DNA from: Shewanella aestuarii
Lineage (GTDB): Bacteria > Pseudomonadota > Gammaproteobacteria > Enterobacterales > Shewanellaceae
NCBI RefSeq assembly: GCF_011765625.1
Contig: NZ_CP050313.1
Span: forward strand, 554,501 to 618,500
Reading direction: 5' to 3'
Length of the DNA: 64,000 nucleotides
A model generated the notes under the pieces. That model did not search any database, was not told where the DNA came from, and saw only the letters and a list, made by a program, of their open reading frames with translations. A program made the translations under genes and the position numbers. The stretch's first letter is position 1. Every line of letters begins with the position of its first letter. This document shows, in pieces, positions 18,642 through 27,152 of the stretch.

Positions 18642-20156
18642 TTACCAATAAGGCTTATTTTTAACTGCTCTTTTACGAGAGTGTTCCATCGCAAAAAGCA
18701 AACTCGATTCTTTGTTATCTAACCATGAGGCTATGCCCAATGTTGACGCTTGATTTAACTCTCGCAGCAATTGATAACAATGTAAGGTGGATATCCCTAA
18801 TGCTAAATCTATCCAAGGGGCTCTAAAGTCATGTTTTTGTTGGTTAGGGTATAACTCACCATAAGCAACGCCAACCTGTAAGCTTTCATCCAAAGCAATA
18901 GCGACTTGTTGATAATCAATATTGCTCATATCCATATTAAGCGGCATTAACTGTAAAATGCGCTTCCAAGAATCTTGCTGTAAATCATTGGCTAATAAAG
19001 ATACATTTGGGTAATCAACAAGTTCGATTTGTTGTTGTTCAACCAGCATTAACATTTCAACGAGTACCAACTGTAATTGGCCGTAGTTGATATGTTCAAC
19101 TATATCATTGATGGTATTTTTTTTAAGTTGCTGAAAAATTAGTTGGCTAACTTGTTGTTGAATGAGTTGCTTGTTATTTAAGCCGCCTAGCAAGGTTGTT
19201 GGTTCATTGATGATAAGTGCCCAACTTTGAAGGTTTTTGACAAAAACTAACTGGTCTTCAAGCCATGTTAGCTGCTGGTGCAAGTCGCTACTCAGTAAGC
19301 CAAATTGATTTAAGGTCAGTTTTAATAAACGGATATTGTCCCTAAATTGCCCCCATGCTTGTACTTTATTAATGAGCTGCGTAGGGCTTAGTGCTTCTTC
19401 GCTTTTATCCTCTATGGGGGTGATCAGAACCGCTTCCAATTGCTGCCATCGTTCAAGGCAAAGGGTTAATATCTGTTTTAAGGTTGCAGATAAACTTTGC
19501 GCATCATTCAATTTTATATGCTGTAACTCCTTGATAGGCTTTGGGGTGTAAAGCTTAGCTAATTGATAACCTCGCTGCGCTTTGCTGGCTTGCCCTAATC
19601 GCACGGGGATATGTTTGGCGATCTGTTGGGCTAGAGTGGTAAGTGCCTTTTTACTGCCAGCTAATAATTCAAGCTCGACTTCACAAATCGGGGAACAATT
19701 TTTATTGGCGATGATTTCACCTTGATCAAGAGCGACTTCAATTAAGCTGTCATCAACAAAAATGCGCCATGTTATACGGGTGAAATTGGTTTCGAAAATG
19801 CATTCTAATTGTTGATTAAGTTCAGCTATATTGGTATTTTTTGGCCAAATATGTTGAGGAAATAATGCAAGGTTGGGTGTTTTTTCAGCGGTCGGGACAT
19901 TATATTCAGGGCGTGAGTGTATACCTGCCTTGACGCTACCAGCGGTTTTTATGGTTTGTTCTTGATGATTTTTTGAACCGCGAACACGTAACCCCATATC
20001 CCAGGTTAATAATTGCAACTGACTAGTATCAAAATAATGATTAAATAAATAATCAGTATTTATTGGTTTAGATTTTGGGAGTTTACTAAGGCTTTCTAAC
20101 GCTGAATCAAAATGTTGAGTGCTGATGAGTAACTTGAGTTCAATTTCTGTTTCCAT
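18642..20156 (-). CDS. ygiF: CYTH-CHAD protein, YgiF-like inorganic triphosphatase
   Basis: A 504-residue two-domain protein. The N-terminal CYTH domain begins with the diagnostic ExExK strand (METEIELKL), so the ATG at 20156 is preferred over an in-frame GTG five codons earlier; GGTGAG precedes it. The CYTH tunnel pattern continues with YFDT, RVRG and EVELELL segments. The C-terminal half (about 215-500) is a helical CHAD domain, which in other proteins binds polyphosphate. Known E. coli YgiF hydrolyses inorganic triphosphate. It lies close to the ygiM-like gene, which neighbours ygiF in E. coli, and next to a phosphate transport pair, consistent with phosphate metabolism. Confidence 0.85.
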   Translation of the reverse strand: METEIELKLLISTQHFDSALESLSKLPKSKPINTDYLFNHYFDTSQLQLLTWDMGLRVRGSKNHQEQTIKTAGSVKAGIHSRPEYNVPTAEKTPNLALFPQHIWPKNTNIAELNQQLECIFETNFTRITWRIFVDDSLIEVALDQGEIIANKNCSPICEVELELLAGSKKALTTLAQQIAKHIPVRLGQASKAQRGYQLAKLYTPKPIKELQHIKLNDAQSLSATLKQILTLCLERWQQLEAVLITPIEDKSEEALSPTQLINKVQAWGQFRDNIRLLKLTLNQFGLLSSDLHQQLTWLEDQLVFVKNLQSWALIINEPTTLLGGLNNKQLIQQQVSQLIFQQLKKNTINDIVEHINYGQLQLVLVEMLMLVEQQQIELVDYPNVSLLANDLQQDSWKRILQLMPLNMDMSNIDYQQVAIALDESLQVGVAYGELYPNQQKHDFRAPWIDLALGISTLHCYQLLRELNQASTLGIASWLDNKESSLLFAMEHSRKRAVKNKPYW

Positions 20157-20393
20157 TGACTTATTGCTCACCTTGTAATCAAATGTTCACCAATGCGTCA
20201 TATATAATTCATAATGTCACATTTCTGTAATAAAAATATTTTAGGATTGCGTCGCTCAGATAAATTATACTCTGAGTTGAAATTATAAATCACAGTAGTA
20301 CGAAATTGGAACTACACTGTTTCTTTATGTGGACGCTTGAGGTAACATGCGCCCGCTTTTCCAAATCGGAATTAATTAAATAGGTAAACGGCA

Positions 20394-21074
20394 ATGCCAG
20401 TAAACTCTATTTTAGGTGTATTTGCAAAATCACCTCTAAAGCCTTTAGAACAGCATATCGACAAAGTTAACGAATGTGCATTCCTTCTTGTACCTTTCTT
20501 TGATGCCTCAGTGGCAGGAGACTGGGATGAAGCGGTAAAAATTCGCAAACAAATTAGCATACTAGAAAAAGATGCTGATACCTTAAAGCGTGAAATTCGC
20601 TTAACCTTGCCTGGCGGCTTGTTTATGCCAGTTGAGCGTACTGACTTGCTTGAATTATTAACTCAACAAGACAAAATCGCCAACAAAACAAAAGACATTT
20701 CTGGCCGTGTTATTGGGCGCCAATTAGTTTTTCCTCCTTCAGTTCAAGAACCATTCAATGCTTACCTTAAGCGTTGTCTTGATGCTGTGTTACTTGCAAA
20801 AAAAGCAATCAATGAGCTAGATGATCTATTAGAAACAGGTTTTAGAGGTCGTGAAGTCGAGTTAGTTGCAAGAATGATCAATGAGTTAGATTCAATAGAA
20901 GAAGACACAGATGATCTTCAAATCCAAGTCCGTCGCCAACTGTATTCTGTTGAAGCAGAATTAAATCCAGTTGATGTGATGTTTCTATATAAAATTATTG
21001 AGTGGACGGGTGATTTAGCTGATATAGCTGAACGCGTAGGCTCCCGTCTAGAGCTAATGTTAGCTCGTAACTAA
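20394..21074 (+). CDS. DUF47/TIGR00153 PhoU-like protein paired with Pit
   Basis: A 226-residue helical protein of the TIGR00153 (DUF47) family, related to PhoU. The N-terminus (MPVNSILGVFAKSPLKPLEQH) and the acidic helix pairs (ELDSIEEDTDDLQIQVRRQL) are typical. It is 25 bases upstream of pitA. Known family behaviour: DUF47 proteins are encoded with Pit transporters and are thought to regulate them. Together with pitA it forms a clear two-gene operon. Confidence 0.9.
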   Translation: MPVNSILGVFAKSPLKPLEQHIDKVNECAFLLVPFFDASVAGDWDEAVKIRKQISILEKDADTLKREIRLTLPGGLFMPVERTDLLELLTQQDKIANKTKDISGRVIGRQLVFPPSVQEPFNAYLKRCLDAVLLAKKAINELDDLLETGFRGREVELVARMINELDSIEEDTDDLQIQVRRQLYSVEAELNPVDVMFLYKIIEWTGDLADIAERVGSRLELMLARN

Positions 21075-21099
21075 TCACAAGGTTATCAAGGAAACAACA

Positions 21100-22368
21100 A
21101 TGGTTGATGTATTAGTCACCAACGGCCCGATGCTTATCGGCATTGCGGCTGCATTTGGATTTTTGATGGCATGGGGTATTGGTGCAAATGATGTCGCCAA
21201 CGCTATGGGGACCTCAGTAGGTTCTAATGCCATTACGATTAAACAAGCGATCATCATTGCGATGATTTTTGAATTTGCTGGGGCCTTTTTGGCCGGTGGC
21301 GAAGTAACTAGTACCATTCGAAATGGTATTATTGATGCAGCATATTTTACTGATGTGCCTGAATACCTAGTGTTCGGTATGATTGGTTCACTGCTTGCTG
21401 CAGGTATTTGGTTAGTGGTTGCCTCTGCACTTGGCTGGCCGGTATCAACGACTCACTCTATTATTGGTGCAATTATTGGTTTTGCCGCTGTGGGTGTGAG
21501 TGCGGATTCGGTAGAATGGGGTAAGGTTGTTGGTATTGTCGGCTCTTGGGTTATCACCCCTGCAATTTCAGGTTTTATTGCATTCACTATTTTCCAAAGT
21601 GTGCAAAAACTGATTTTTAATACCGATGATCCGTTAGCTAATGCAAAACGCTATGTGCCTTTTTATATGGCACTAGCTGGCTTTGTGATGTCACTTGTGA
21701 CGGTAACAAAAGGCTTGAAGCATGTTGGTTTGCACTTCTCTACGTTAGAAGCTTATATGCTTGCAGGTGCGGTTGCCTTTTCCGTTGGTATGTTCGGGAA
21801 AGTGGCTATTGCACGCCTAAAAATGAGTGACAAAGCAGACCGCCAAACTCAGTTTGGTAACGTTGAGAAAGTATTTGCTATCTTAATGGTTGTTACTGCA
21901 TGTTGTATGGCATTTGCTCACGGTTCAAACGATGTTGCTAACGCAATTGGCCCATTAGCCGCAGTGGTTTCAGTGGTTAATAGTGGTGGTGAAATCGGGT
22001 CTAAAGCTGTGCTAGAGTGGTGGATTTTACCGCTTGGTGCTGTAGGTATTGTATTAGGCTTAGCCATTTTTGGTCAGCGTGTAATGCAAACCATTGGTAA
22101 GAATATTACTCACTTAACCCCTAGCCGTGGTTTTGCTGCTGAATTAGCGGCTGCCTCAACAGTGGTTATTGCTTCTGGTACTGGCTTACCTATCTCAACT
22201 ACGCAAACATTAGTTGGCGCTGTGCTGGGTGTTGGTATGGCGCGCGGTATTGCAGCAATTAATATTGGTGTGGTCCGTAATATTGTCGTATCGTGGGTGG
22301 TGACTTTACCTGCAGGTGCCGGTTTATCGATTGTCTTCTTCTACATGATTAAAGGTATATTTAGTTAA
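21100..22368 (+). CDS. pitA: Low-affinity inorganic phosphate transporter
   Basis: A 422-residue PiT-family membrane protein. The duplicated family signature is visible in both halves: GANDVANAMGTSVGS near the N-terminus and HGSNDVANAIGPLAAV in the second half. STTHSIIGAIIG and STTQTLVGAVLG are the matching repeats. Known function: proton-coupled uptake of metal-phosphate. It shares an operon with the DUF47 gene. AAGGA lies upstream of the ATG. Confidence 0.94.
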   Translation: MVDVLVTNGPMLIGIAAAFGFLMAWGIGANDVANAMGTSVGSNAITIKQAIIIAMIFEFAGAFLAGGEVTSTIRNGIIDAAYFTDVPEYLVFGMIGSLLAAGIWLVVASALGWPVSTTHSIIGAIIGFAAVGVSADSVEWGKVVGIVGSWVITPAISGFIAFTIFQSVQKLIFNTDDPLANAKRYVPFYMALAGFVMSLVTVTKGLKHVGLHFSTLEAYMLAGAVAFSVGMFGKVAIARLKMSDKADRQTQFGNVEKVFAILMVVTACCMAFAHGSNDVANAIGPLAAVVSVVNSGGEIGSKAVLEWWILPLGAVGIVLGLAIFGQRVMQTIGKNITHLTPSRGFAAELAAASTVVIASGTGLPISTTQTLVGAVLGVGMARGIAAINIGVVRNIVVSWVVTLPAGAGLSIVFFYMIKGIFS

Positions 22369-22390
22369 TTACTTTGATTTAATCGATTAA

Positions 22391-22416
22391 AGAAGGAAGT
22401 CTTATGACTTCCTTCT
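22391..22416 (+). terminator. Hairpin after pitA, probable terminator
   Basis: An 11-bp perfect stem (AGAAGGAAGTC with GACTTCCTTCT) and 4-base loop, but only a weak T tract follows. Confidence 0.6.
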
Positions 22417-22476
22417 TGCATTACAGGGATTAAATAAATAGCATGGCAGCTAATCAAGATCGTTAGGGAAAAAACA

Positions 22477-23055
22477 GTGTTTAAAGCTATTCAGTTGATT
22501 TTGTTATTATTGGTAACCATGACTGCCAACGCGCAGGGTGCATCTCATTATATTTCCGATGATGTGTTTACTTATATTCATGGTGGACCAGGGACTCAAT
22601 ACCGTATTTTAGGTAGTGTAGAAGCAGGGCAGCCGGTTAAGTTTTTAGATAAAACTGATGGTGATTATTCACTGATTGTGGATCATAAAGGACGTGAAGG
22701 TTGGGTTAGAAGCGATTTAGTGACAGATCAACCCAGCTTTAGAGAGCGTTTTCCAACAGTAGAGAGTGAGTTGATTAAAGTAAATGAACAGCTTAATCAA
22801 ATTACCTTAACGACCGATAATGCGACTCAAGACTTAGTACTTGCCAATCGTAGAATTGCCGCTCTTGAAGCGGCTTTATCAAAAGCGGAAAATGAGCGCG
22901 ATGTTGCTAAGTCTAAGGTGCAGGCTGCCAGTGACGCTAAGCAATTTCAAATGTGGCAACAAGGCGGCTTAATTGCAGGTCTTGGTGCACTAATTGGTAT
23001 CATTTTGGTGTATTTACCTCGCCCACAGCGCCGCAAAAAAAACCGCTGGATGTAA
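22477..23055 (+). CDS. ygiM: YgiM-like SH3-domain membrane-anchored protein
   Basis: A 192-residue protein with a GTG start and a signal peptide (residues 1-20, ending ANAQG). A bacterial SH3 domain follows (about 25-85: YISDDVFTYIHGGPGTQYRILG, VKFLDKTDGDYSLI, GREGWVRSDL). A coiled coil (about 90-155) and one C-terminal transmembrane helix (about 165-184) with a basic tail complete it. This is the TIGR04211/YgiM architecture: periplasmic SH3 domain anchored in the inner membrane. Role unknown, probably at the cell wall. Confidence 0.88.
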   Translation: MFKAIQLILLLLVTMTANAQGASHYISDDVFTYIHGGPGTQYRILGSVEAGQPVKFLDKTDGDYSLIVDHKGREGWVRSDLVTDQPSFRERFPTVESELIKVNEQLNQITLTTDNATQDLVLANRRIAALEAALSKAENERDVAKSKVQAASDAKQFQMWQQGGLIAGLGALIGIILVYLPRPQRRKKNRWM

Positions 23056-23076
23056 TTTGTATTTCATTTCAAAAGC

Positions 23077-23111
23077 AAAAAAGGCCAATGTGTTTGACAT
23101 TGGCCTTTTTT
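23077..23111 (+). terminator. Intrinsic terminator after ygiM
   Basis: A 14-bp perfect stem (23077-23090, 23098-23111) ending in a T6 run. Confidence 0.9.
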
Positions 23112-23317
23112 GTGCCTCAATTTCATACTAATTGTCAGTATTGATAAACTTGCACATTTAAAGCTTAAGTAACTATCAATACTTTAAATTATTGATATTT
23201 AGTTTCATTTTTTACTTGAGTTATTTTGGCCAGTTAAGGCATAGGAGATGTTCTGCTGTGGCTGAGATATTTCACACATTTTATCGAGGTAAGATAGTGT
23301 CCAATGTCACATTTTGC

Positions 23318-23358
23318 TTGTATACTCGGCCCCGAAAACAATCGTACATTGTATACAA
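23318..23358. promoter_or_regulatory. Two TTGTATAC motifs upstream of putA, candidate operator
   Basis: The 378-base gap before putA contains a perfect 10-bp palindrome TTGTATACAA (23349-23358) and a half-match TTGTATAC (23318-23325). Their centres are 31 bp apart, about three helical turns. The palindrome resembles sites of GntR-family regulators. This PutA lacks its own DNA-binding domain, so control by a separate regulator is plausible, but which one is unknown. Confidence 0.4.
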
Positions 23359-23433
23359 AATAAAATATTAACAAATATGCAGTAGGTAAATAGGTGTTTT
23401 ACCTTCTTTCAACTGACCATGATGGAAGCGATT

Positions 23434-26400
23434 ATGATGTTCAAAGCGAGTGAAGTACTGGGCGGTCGCTATGACAATGCCACTCTTGAAGAACTGTTTA
23501 AAGCAATTACTGATAATTATATTGTTGATGAAGAACAATATTTAGCGGAACTCATTTCGCTTGTACCTTCATCAAATGAAGAAATACAAGCGGTAACAAA
23601 GCGCGCTCATGAATTGGTGAATAAGGTTCGTCAGTTTGAAAAAAAGGGTTTAATGGTTGGTATCGATGCATTTTTGCAGCAGTACAGCTTAGAAACCCAA
23701 GAAGGCATTATTTTGATGTGTCTTGCTGAGGCATTATTACGTATTCCTGATGCCGAAACCGCTGACGCATTAATTGAAGATAAGTTATCTGGCGCTAAAT
23801 GGGATGAGCATTTAAGTAAAAGTGACTCGGTTTTAGTTAACGCATCGACTTGGGGTTTAATGCTAACCGGTAAGGTGATTAAGCTTGATCGTAAAATTGA
23901 TGGTACACCGAGCAATTTATTAAACCGCCTTGTTAATCGTGTTGGTGAACCTGTGATCCGCCAAGCAATGCTGGCTGCCATGAAGATCATGGGTAAGCAG
24001 TTTGTATTGGGGCGTGATGTAAAAGAGGCGCTTAAAAATAGCGAAGCTAAGCGTAAGCTTGGGTATACCCATAGTTATGACATGTTAGGCGAAGCTGCAT
24101 TAACGAATAAAGATGCCCAAAAATATTTTACCGACTACAGTAATGCCATTCGTGATCTCGGTGCTCAAAAATATGATGAATCAGAAGCGCCAAGACCGAC
24201 TATTTCGATTAAATTATCTGCATTGCACCCACGCTATGAGGTGGCTAATCAAGATCGTGTATTAACAGAGTTATACGATACGGTGATAAAGCTGATTGTG
24301 CAGGCGCGAGAACTCAATATTGGTATCTCCATCGATGCCGAGGAAGTTGACCGCTTAGAACTCTCTCTAATGCTATTTAAAAAGCTATACCAGTCTAATG
24401 AAGCCAAAGGTTGGGGATTGTTAGGCATTGTGGTGCAAGCTTATTCGAAGCGCTGCTTACCTGTTTTATGTTGGTTAAACCGTTTAGCCAAAGAGCAAGG
24501 TGATGAAATTCCATTACGCTTGGTTAAAGGTGCCTATTGGGACAGCGAGCTAAAATGGGCACAACAAGCCGGTGAAGGTGGTTATCCTCTTTTTACCCGC
24601 AAAGCGGGCACTGATGTTTCGTACTTAGCTTGTGCACGATTCTTACTGTCTGATGCTACTCGTGGCAACATTTACCCACAATTTGCTACTCACAATGCAC
24701 AAACTGTTGCAAGTATTGGTGCGATGGCGGGCGATCGTATTTATGAATTCCAACGTTTACACGGTATGGGGCAAGAATTATACGACACAATGTTAGCTGA
24801 AAGTGGTGCTAAATCGGTGCGTATTTATGCGCCAATCGGTGCTCACAAAGACTTACTGCCCTACTTGGTACGCCGATTATTAGAAAACGGTGCTAATACC
24901 TCTTTTGTGCATAAGTTGGTTGATCCTAAAACGCCGATTGAGTCATTAGTCGTTCATCCATTAGTGACCTTAAAAGGCTATAAAACCTTTGCAAACCACA
25001 AAATTGTCCAACCTATTGATATTTTTGGTGCTGAGCGTAAAAACTCTAAGGGATTGAATATGAATATCATTTCTGAATCAACCCCGTTTTTTGCTCGATT
25101 AGACAAATTTAGCAGTAACCAATGGCAAGCTGGTCCATTAGTTAATGGTAAAACCCTAAATGGTGAAGTGAATGAGGTTGTCAGCCCGTTTGATACCACT
25201 AAGCTTGTGGGGAAAGTGGCCTTTGCCGATACCCAAGCCATTGAATATGCAATAGCTTCTGCCGATGCAGCCTTTAGTCGCTGGACTCGTACACCGGTTG
25301 AAACCCGGGCTCAAGCACTGTATAAGCTGGCGGATTTGCTAGAGGATAATCGTGAAGAGCTCATTGCTTTATGTACACGAGAAGCAGGAAAAAGCATCCA
25401 AGATGGGATAGACGAAGTTCGTGAAGCGGTTGATTTTTGCCGTTATTACGCTGTTCAAGCTACCAAGATGATGGCTAAGCCCGAGTTGCTCCCTGGTCCA
25501 ACGGGTGAGCTAAACGAGCTATTCTTGCAGGGGCGTGGTGTTTTTGTGTGCATCAGTCCATGGAACTTCCCGTTGGCGATTTTCTTAGGTCAAGTAACGG
25601 CCGCATTAGCTGCAGGTAATACGGTTATTGCTAAACCTGCCGAGCAAACCTGTTTAGTCGGTTATCGTGCTGTACAGCTCGCTCATCAGGCGGGTATTCC
25701 TACAGATGTGCTGCAATTTTTACCGGGTACGGGGGCAACCGTTGGTGCAGCATTAACTGCTGATGAGCGTATTGGTGGTGTGTGTTTTACTGGCTCAACG
25801 GGTACCGCTAAATTAATAAACCGCACATTGGCTAATCGTGAAGGTGCAATTATTCCTTTAATTGCTGAAACCGGTGGTCAAAATGCCATGGTGGTAGACT
25901 CAACGTCACAACCTGAGCAAGTGGTTAATGATGTGGTTTCATCTTCATTTACCAGCGCAGGACAACGTTGTTCTGCATTACGAGTGTTATTTTTACAAGA
26001 AGACATCGCTGATCGGGTCCTCGATGTGATGAAAGGCGCCATGGAGCAGTTAACCATTGGTAACCCAAGCTCAGTTAAAACAGATGTTGGACCAGTGATT
26101 GATGCAACAGCTAAAGCTAACTTAAATGCGCATATTGATCATATTAAGCAAGTGGGTAAGTTGATTAATCAGCTTGAGTTACCTGCTGGCACAGAAAATG
26201 GGCATTTTGTTGCGCCAACCGCTGTTGAAATCGACTCCATTAAGGTGCTTGATAAAGAACACTTTGGGCCCATTTTGCATGTAGTGCGTTATAAAGCGGC
26301 TGATTTGGACAAGGTGATTGATGAAATCAATAGCACTGGTTTTGGTTTAACTTTAGGCATTCATAGTCGTAATGAAGGCCATGCCCTCAGCCTAGCGGAT

Positions 26401-26616
26401 AAAGTGAATGTGGGGAATGTTTACATTAACCGCAACCAGATTGGTGCTGTAGTGGGTGTGCAACCATTTGGTGGCCAAAGGTTATCTGGCACCGGTCCTA
26501 AAGCAGGTGGTCCACACTATTTAACCCGATTTGTGACTGAAAAAACGCGGACCAATAATATTACTGCGATTGGTGGTAATGCCACTTTATTATCATTAGG
26601 CGATGCCGACGAATAA
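23434..26616 (+). CDS. putA: Bifunctional proline dehydrogenase / L-glutamate gamma-semialdehyde dehydrogenase
   Basis: A protein of about 1060 residues that oxidises proline to glutamate. The PRODH barrel (about residues 180-480) includes PTISIKLSALHPRYE, IDAEEVDRLE, LVKGAYWDSE and ATHNAQT. The aldehyde dehydrogenase half (about 520-1030) has ISPWNFPLAIFLGQV, the catalytic glutamate in IAETGGQNAMVVD and the cysteine in FTSAGQRCSALR. It lacks the N-terminal ribbon-helix-helix domain of long PutA proteins, so it is an enzyme-only short type. Several ATGs are clustered; 23434 is chosen because GGAAG lies six bases upstream, though 23419 and 23437 are possible. Confidence 0.95.
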   Translation: MMFKASEVLGGRYDNATLEELFKAITDNYIVDEEQYLAELISLVPSSNEEIQAVTKRAHELVNKVRQFEKKGLMVGIDAFLQQYSLETQEGIILMCLAEALLRIPDAETADALIEDKLSGAKWDEHLSKSDSVLVNASTWGLMLTGKVIKLDRKIDGTPSNLLNRLVNRVGEPVIRQAMLAAMKIMGKQFVLGRDVKEALKNSEAKRKLGYTHSYDMLGEAALTNKDAQKYFTDYSNAIRDLGAQKYDESEAPRPTISIKLSALHPRYEVANQDRVLTELYDTVIKLIVQARELNIGISIDAEEVDRLELSLMLFKKLYQSNEAKGWGLLGIVVQAYSKRCLPVLCWLNRLAKEQGDEIPLRLVKGAYWDSELKWAQQAGEGGYPLFTRKAGTDVSYLACARFLLSDATRGNIYPQFATHNAQTVASIGAMAGDRIYEFQRLHGMGQELYDTMLAESGAKSVRIYAPIGAHKDLLPYLVRRLLENGANTSFVHKLVDPKTPIESLVVHPLVTLKGYKTFANHKIVQPIDIFGAERKNSKGLNMNIISESTPFFARLDKFSSNQWQAGPLVNGKTLNGEVNEVVSPFDTTKLVGKVAFADTQAIEYAIASADAAFSRWTRTPVETRAQALYKLADLLEDNREELIALCTREAGKSIQDGIDEVREAVDFCRYYAVQATKMMAKPELLPGPTGELNELFLQGRGVFVCISPWNFPLAIFLGQVTAALAAGNTVIAKPAEQTCLVGYRAVQLAHQAGIPTDVLQFLPGTGATVGAALTADERIGGVCFTGSTGTAKLINRTLANREGAIIPLIAETGGQNAMVVDSTSQPEQVVNDVVSSSFTSAGQRCSALRVLFLQEDIADRVLDVMKGAMEQLTIGNPSSVKTDVGPVIDATAKANLNAHIDHIKQVGKLINQLELPAGTENGHFVAPTAVEIDSIKVLDKEHFGPILHVVRYKAADLDKVIDEINSTGFGLTLGIHSRNEGHALSLADKVNVGNVYINRNQIGAVVGVQPFGGQRLSGTGPKAGGPHYLTRFVTEKTRTNNITAIGGNATLLSLGDADE

Positions 26617-26641
26617 AGTGAGTTAATCTGTGAAGCTAAAA

Positions 26642-26665
26642 TGCCCGCTATGCGGGTATTTTTTT
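26642..26665 (+). terminator. Intrinsic terminator after putA
   Basis: A hairpin TGCCCGC/GCGGGTA (one G-T pair) with 3-base loop, followed by seven T. Confidence 0.85.
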
Positions 26666-26667
26666 AT

Positions 26668-26853
26668 TTAAAATACGCCATTACGGCTTAAACCACGGTG
26701 CACATTTTTACAAAGTTTGGCAAATTTCTCTAAATCACCAAAGCTAGGCGTGTCATTGTTATTCAGTACTGCTAACTCTGGGTTATCCAGGGGAAAGGTG
26801 CTCTTTACCTGGGTAATAAGCTGCTGCATTGCATGACGTCGATCTGGTTTCAT
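26668..26853 (-). CDS. Small hypothetical protein
   Basis: A 61-residue reading frame, convergent with putA and starting immediately past its terminator. The composition is ordinary for a cytosolic helical protein (MKPDRRHAMQQLITQ at the N-terminus). I recognise no family. The ribosome-binding site is weak (GTGAG, about ten bases upstream). It could be real because the frame fits the gap exactly, but there is no independent support. Confidence 0.42.
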   Translation of the reverse strand: MKPDRRHAMQQLITQVKSTFPLDNPELAVLNNNDTPSFGDLEKFAKLCKNVHRGLSRNGVF

Positions 26854-26986
26854 TGTTGAATACTCACAAAACTGAAGTGTTGATGATATTTTGAACTAGG
26901 CTAAAGGTCAAAAACTGCAACGCAAATGGCTTAGTCGTAAATAATTTGTGGTGACTTTAGGGTGGTTGTGTGTTTTTTTATTGTTA

Positions 26987-27014
26987 TTGATGTAAAAAAA
27001 ATTCCGGATATAAA
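26987..27014 (+). promoter_or_regulatory. Probable sigma-70 promoter of metT
   Basis: TTGATG (26987-26992) and TATAAA (27009-27014) with a 16-base spacer, directly upstream of and touching the MetJ boxes. Confidence 0.5.
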
Positions 27015-27037
27015 GAAGTCTAGACGTCTAGATTGCA
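27014..27037. promoter_or_regulatory. MetJ operator (tandem met boxes)
   Basis: Tandem 8-mers against the met-box consensus AGACGTCT: AGAAGTCT (27014-27021, 7/8), AGACGTCT (27022-27029, 8/8) and AGATTGCA (27030-27037, 4/8). They form the 14-bp palindrome TCTAGACGTCTAGA at 27019-27032. MetJ with S-adenosylmethionine binds adjacent met boxes cooperatively. The position, overlapping the likely transcription start, predicts repression when methionine is plentiful. Confidence 0.78.
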
Positions 27038-27152
27038 ATTGGGAATGAGTTCTCTTATTCTTGGCGCATCAGATTAGGATGTGTTACCCATATTCATCAC
27101 TGCGAATGTAACTTTGTGTTAATTGAGCAAAACTAACAAAAGAGAGAAGACC

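Noticed and set aside
21075..21317. Minus-strand reading frames inside pitA, putA, serA and other genes
   Set aside because: They overlap strongly conserved genes on the other strand, have no ribosome-binding sites, and show no recognisable protein features.
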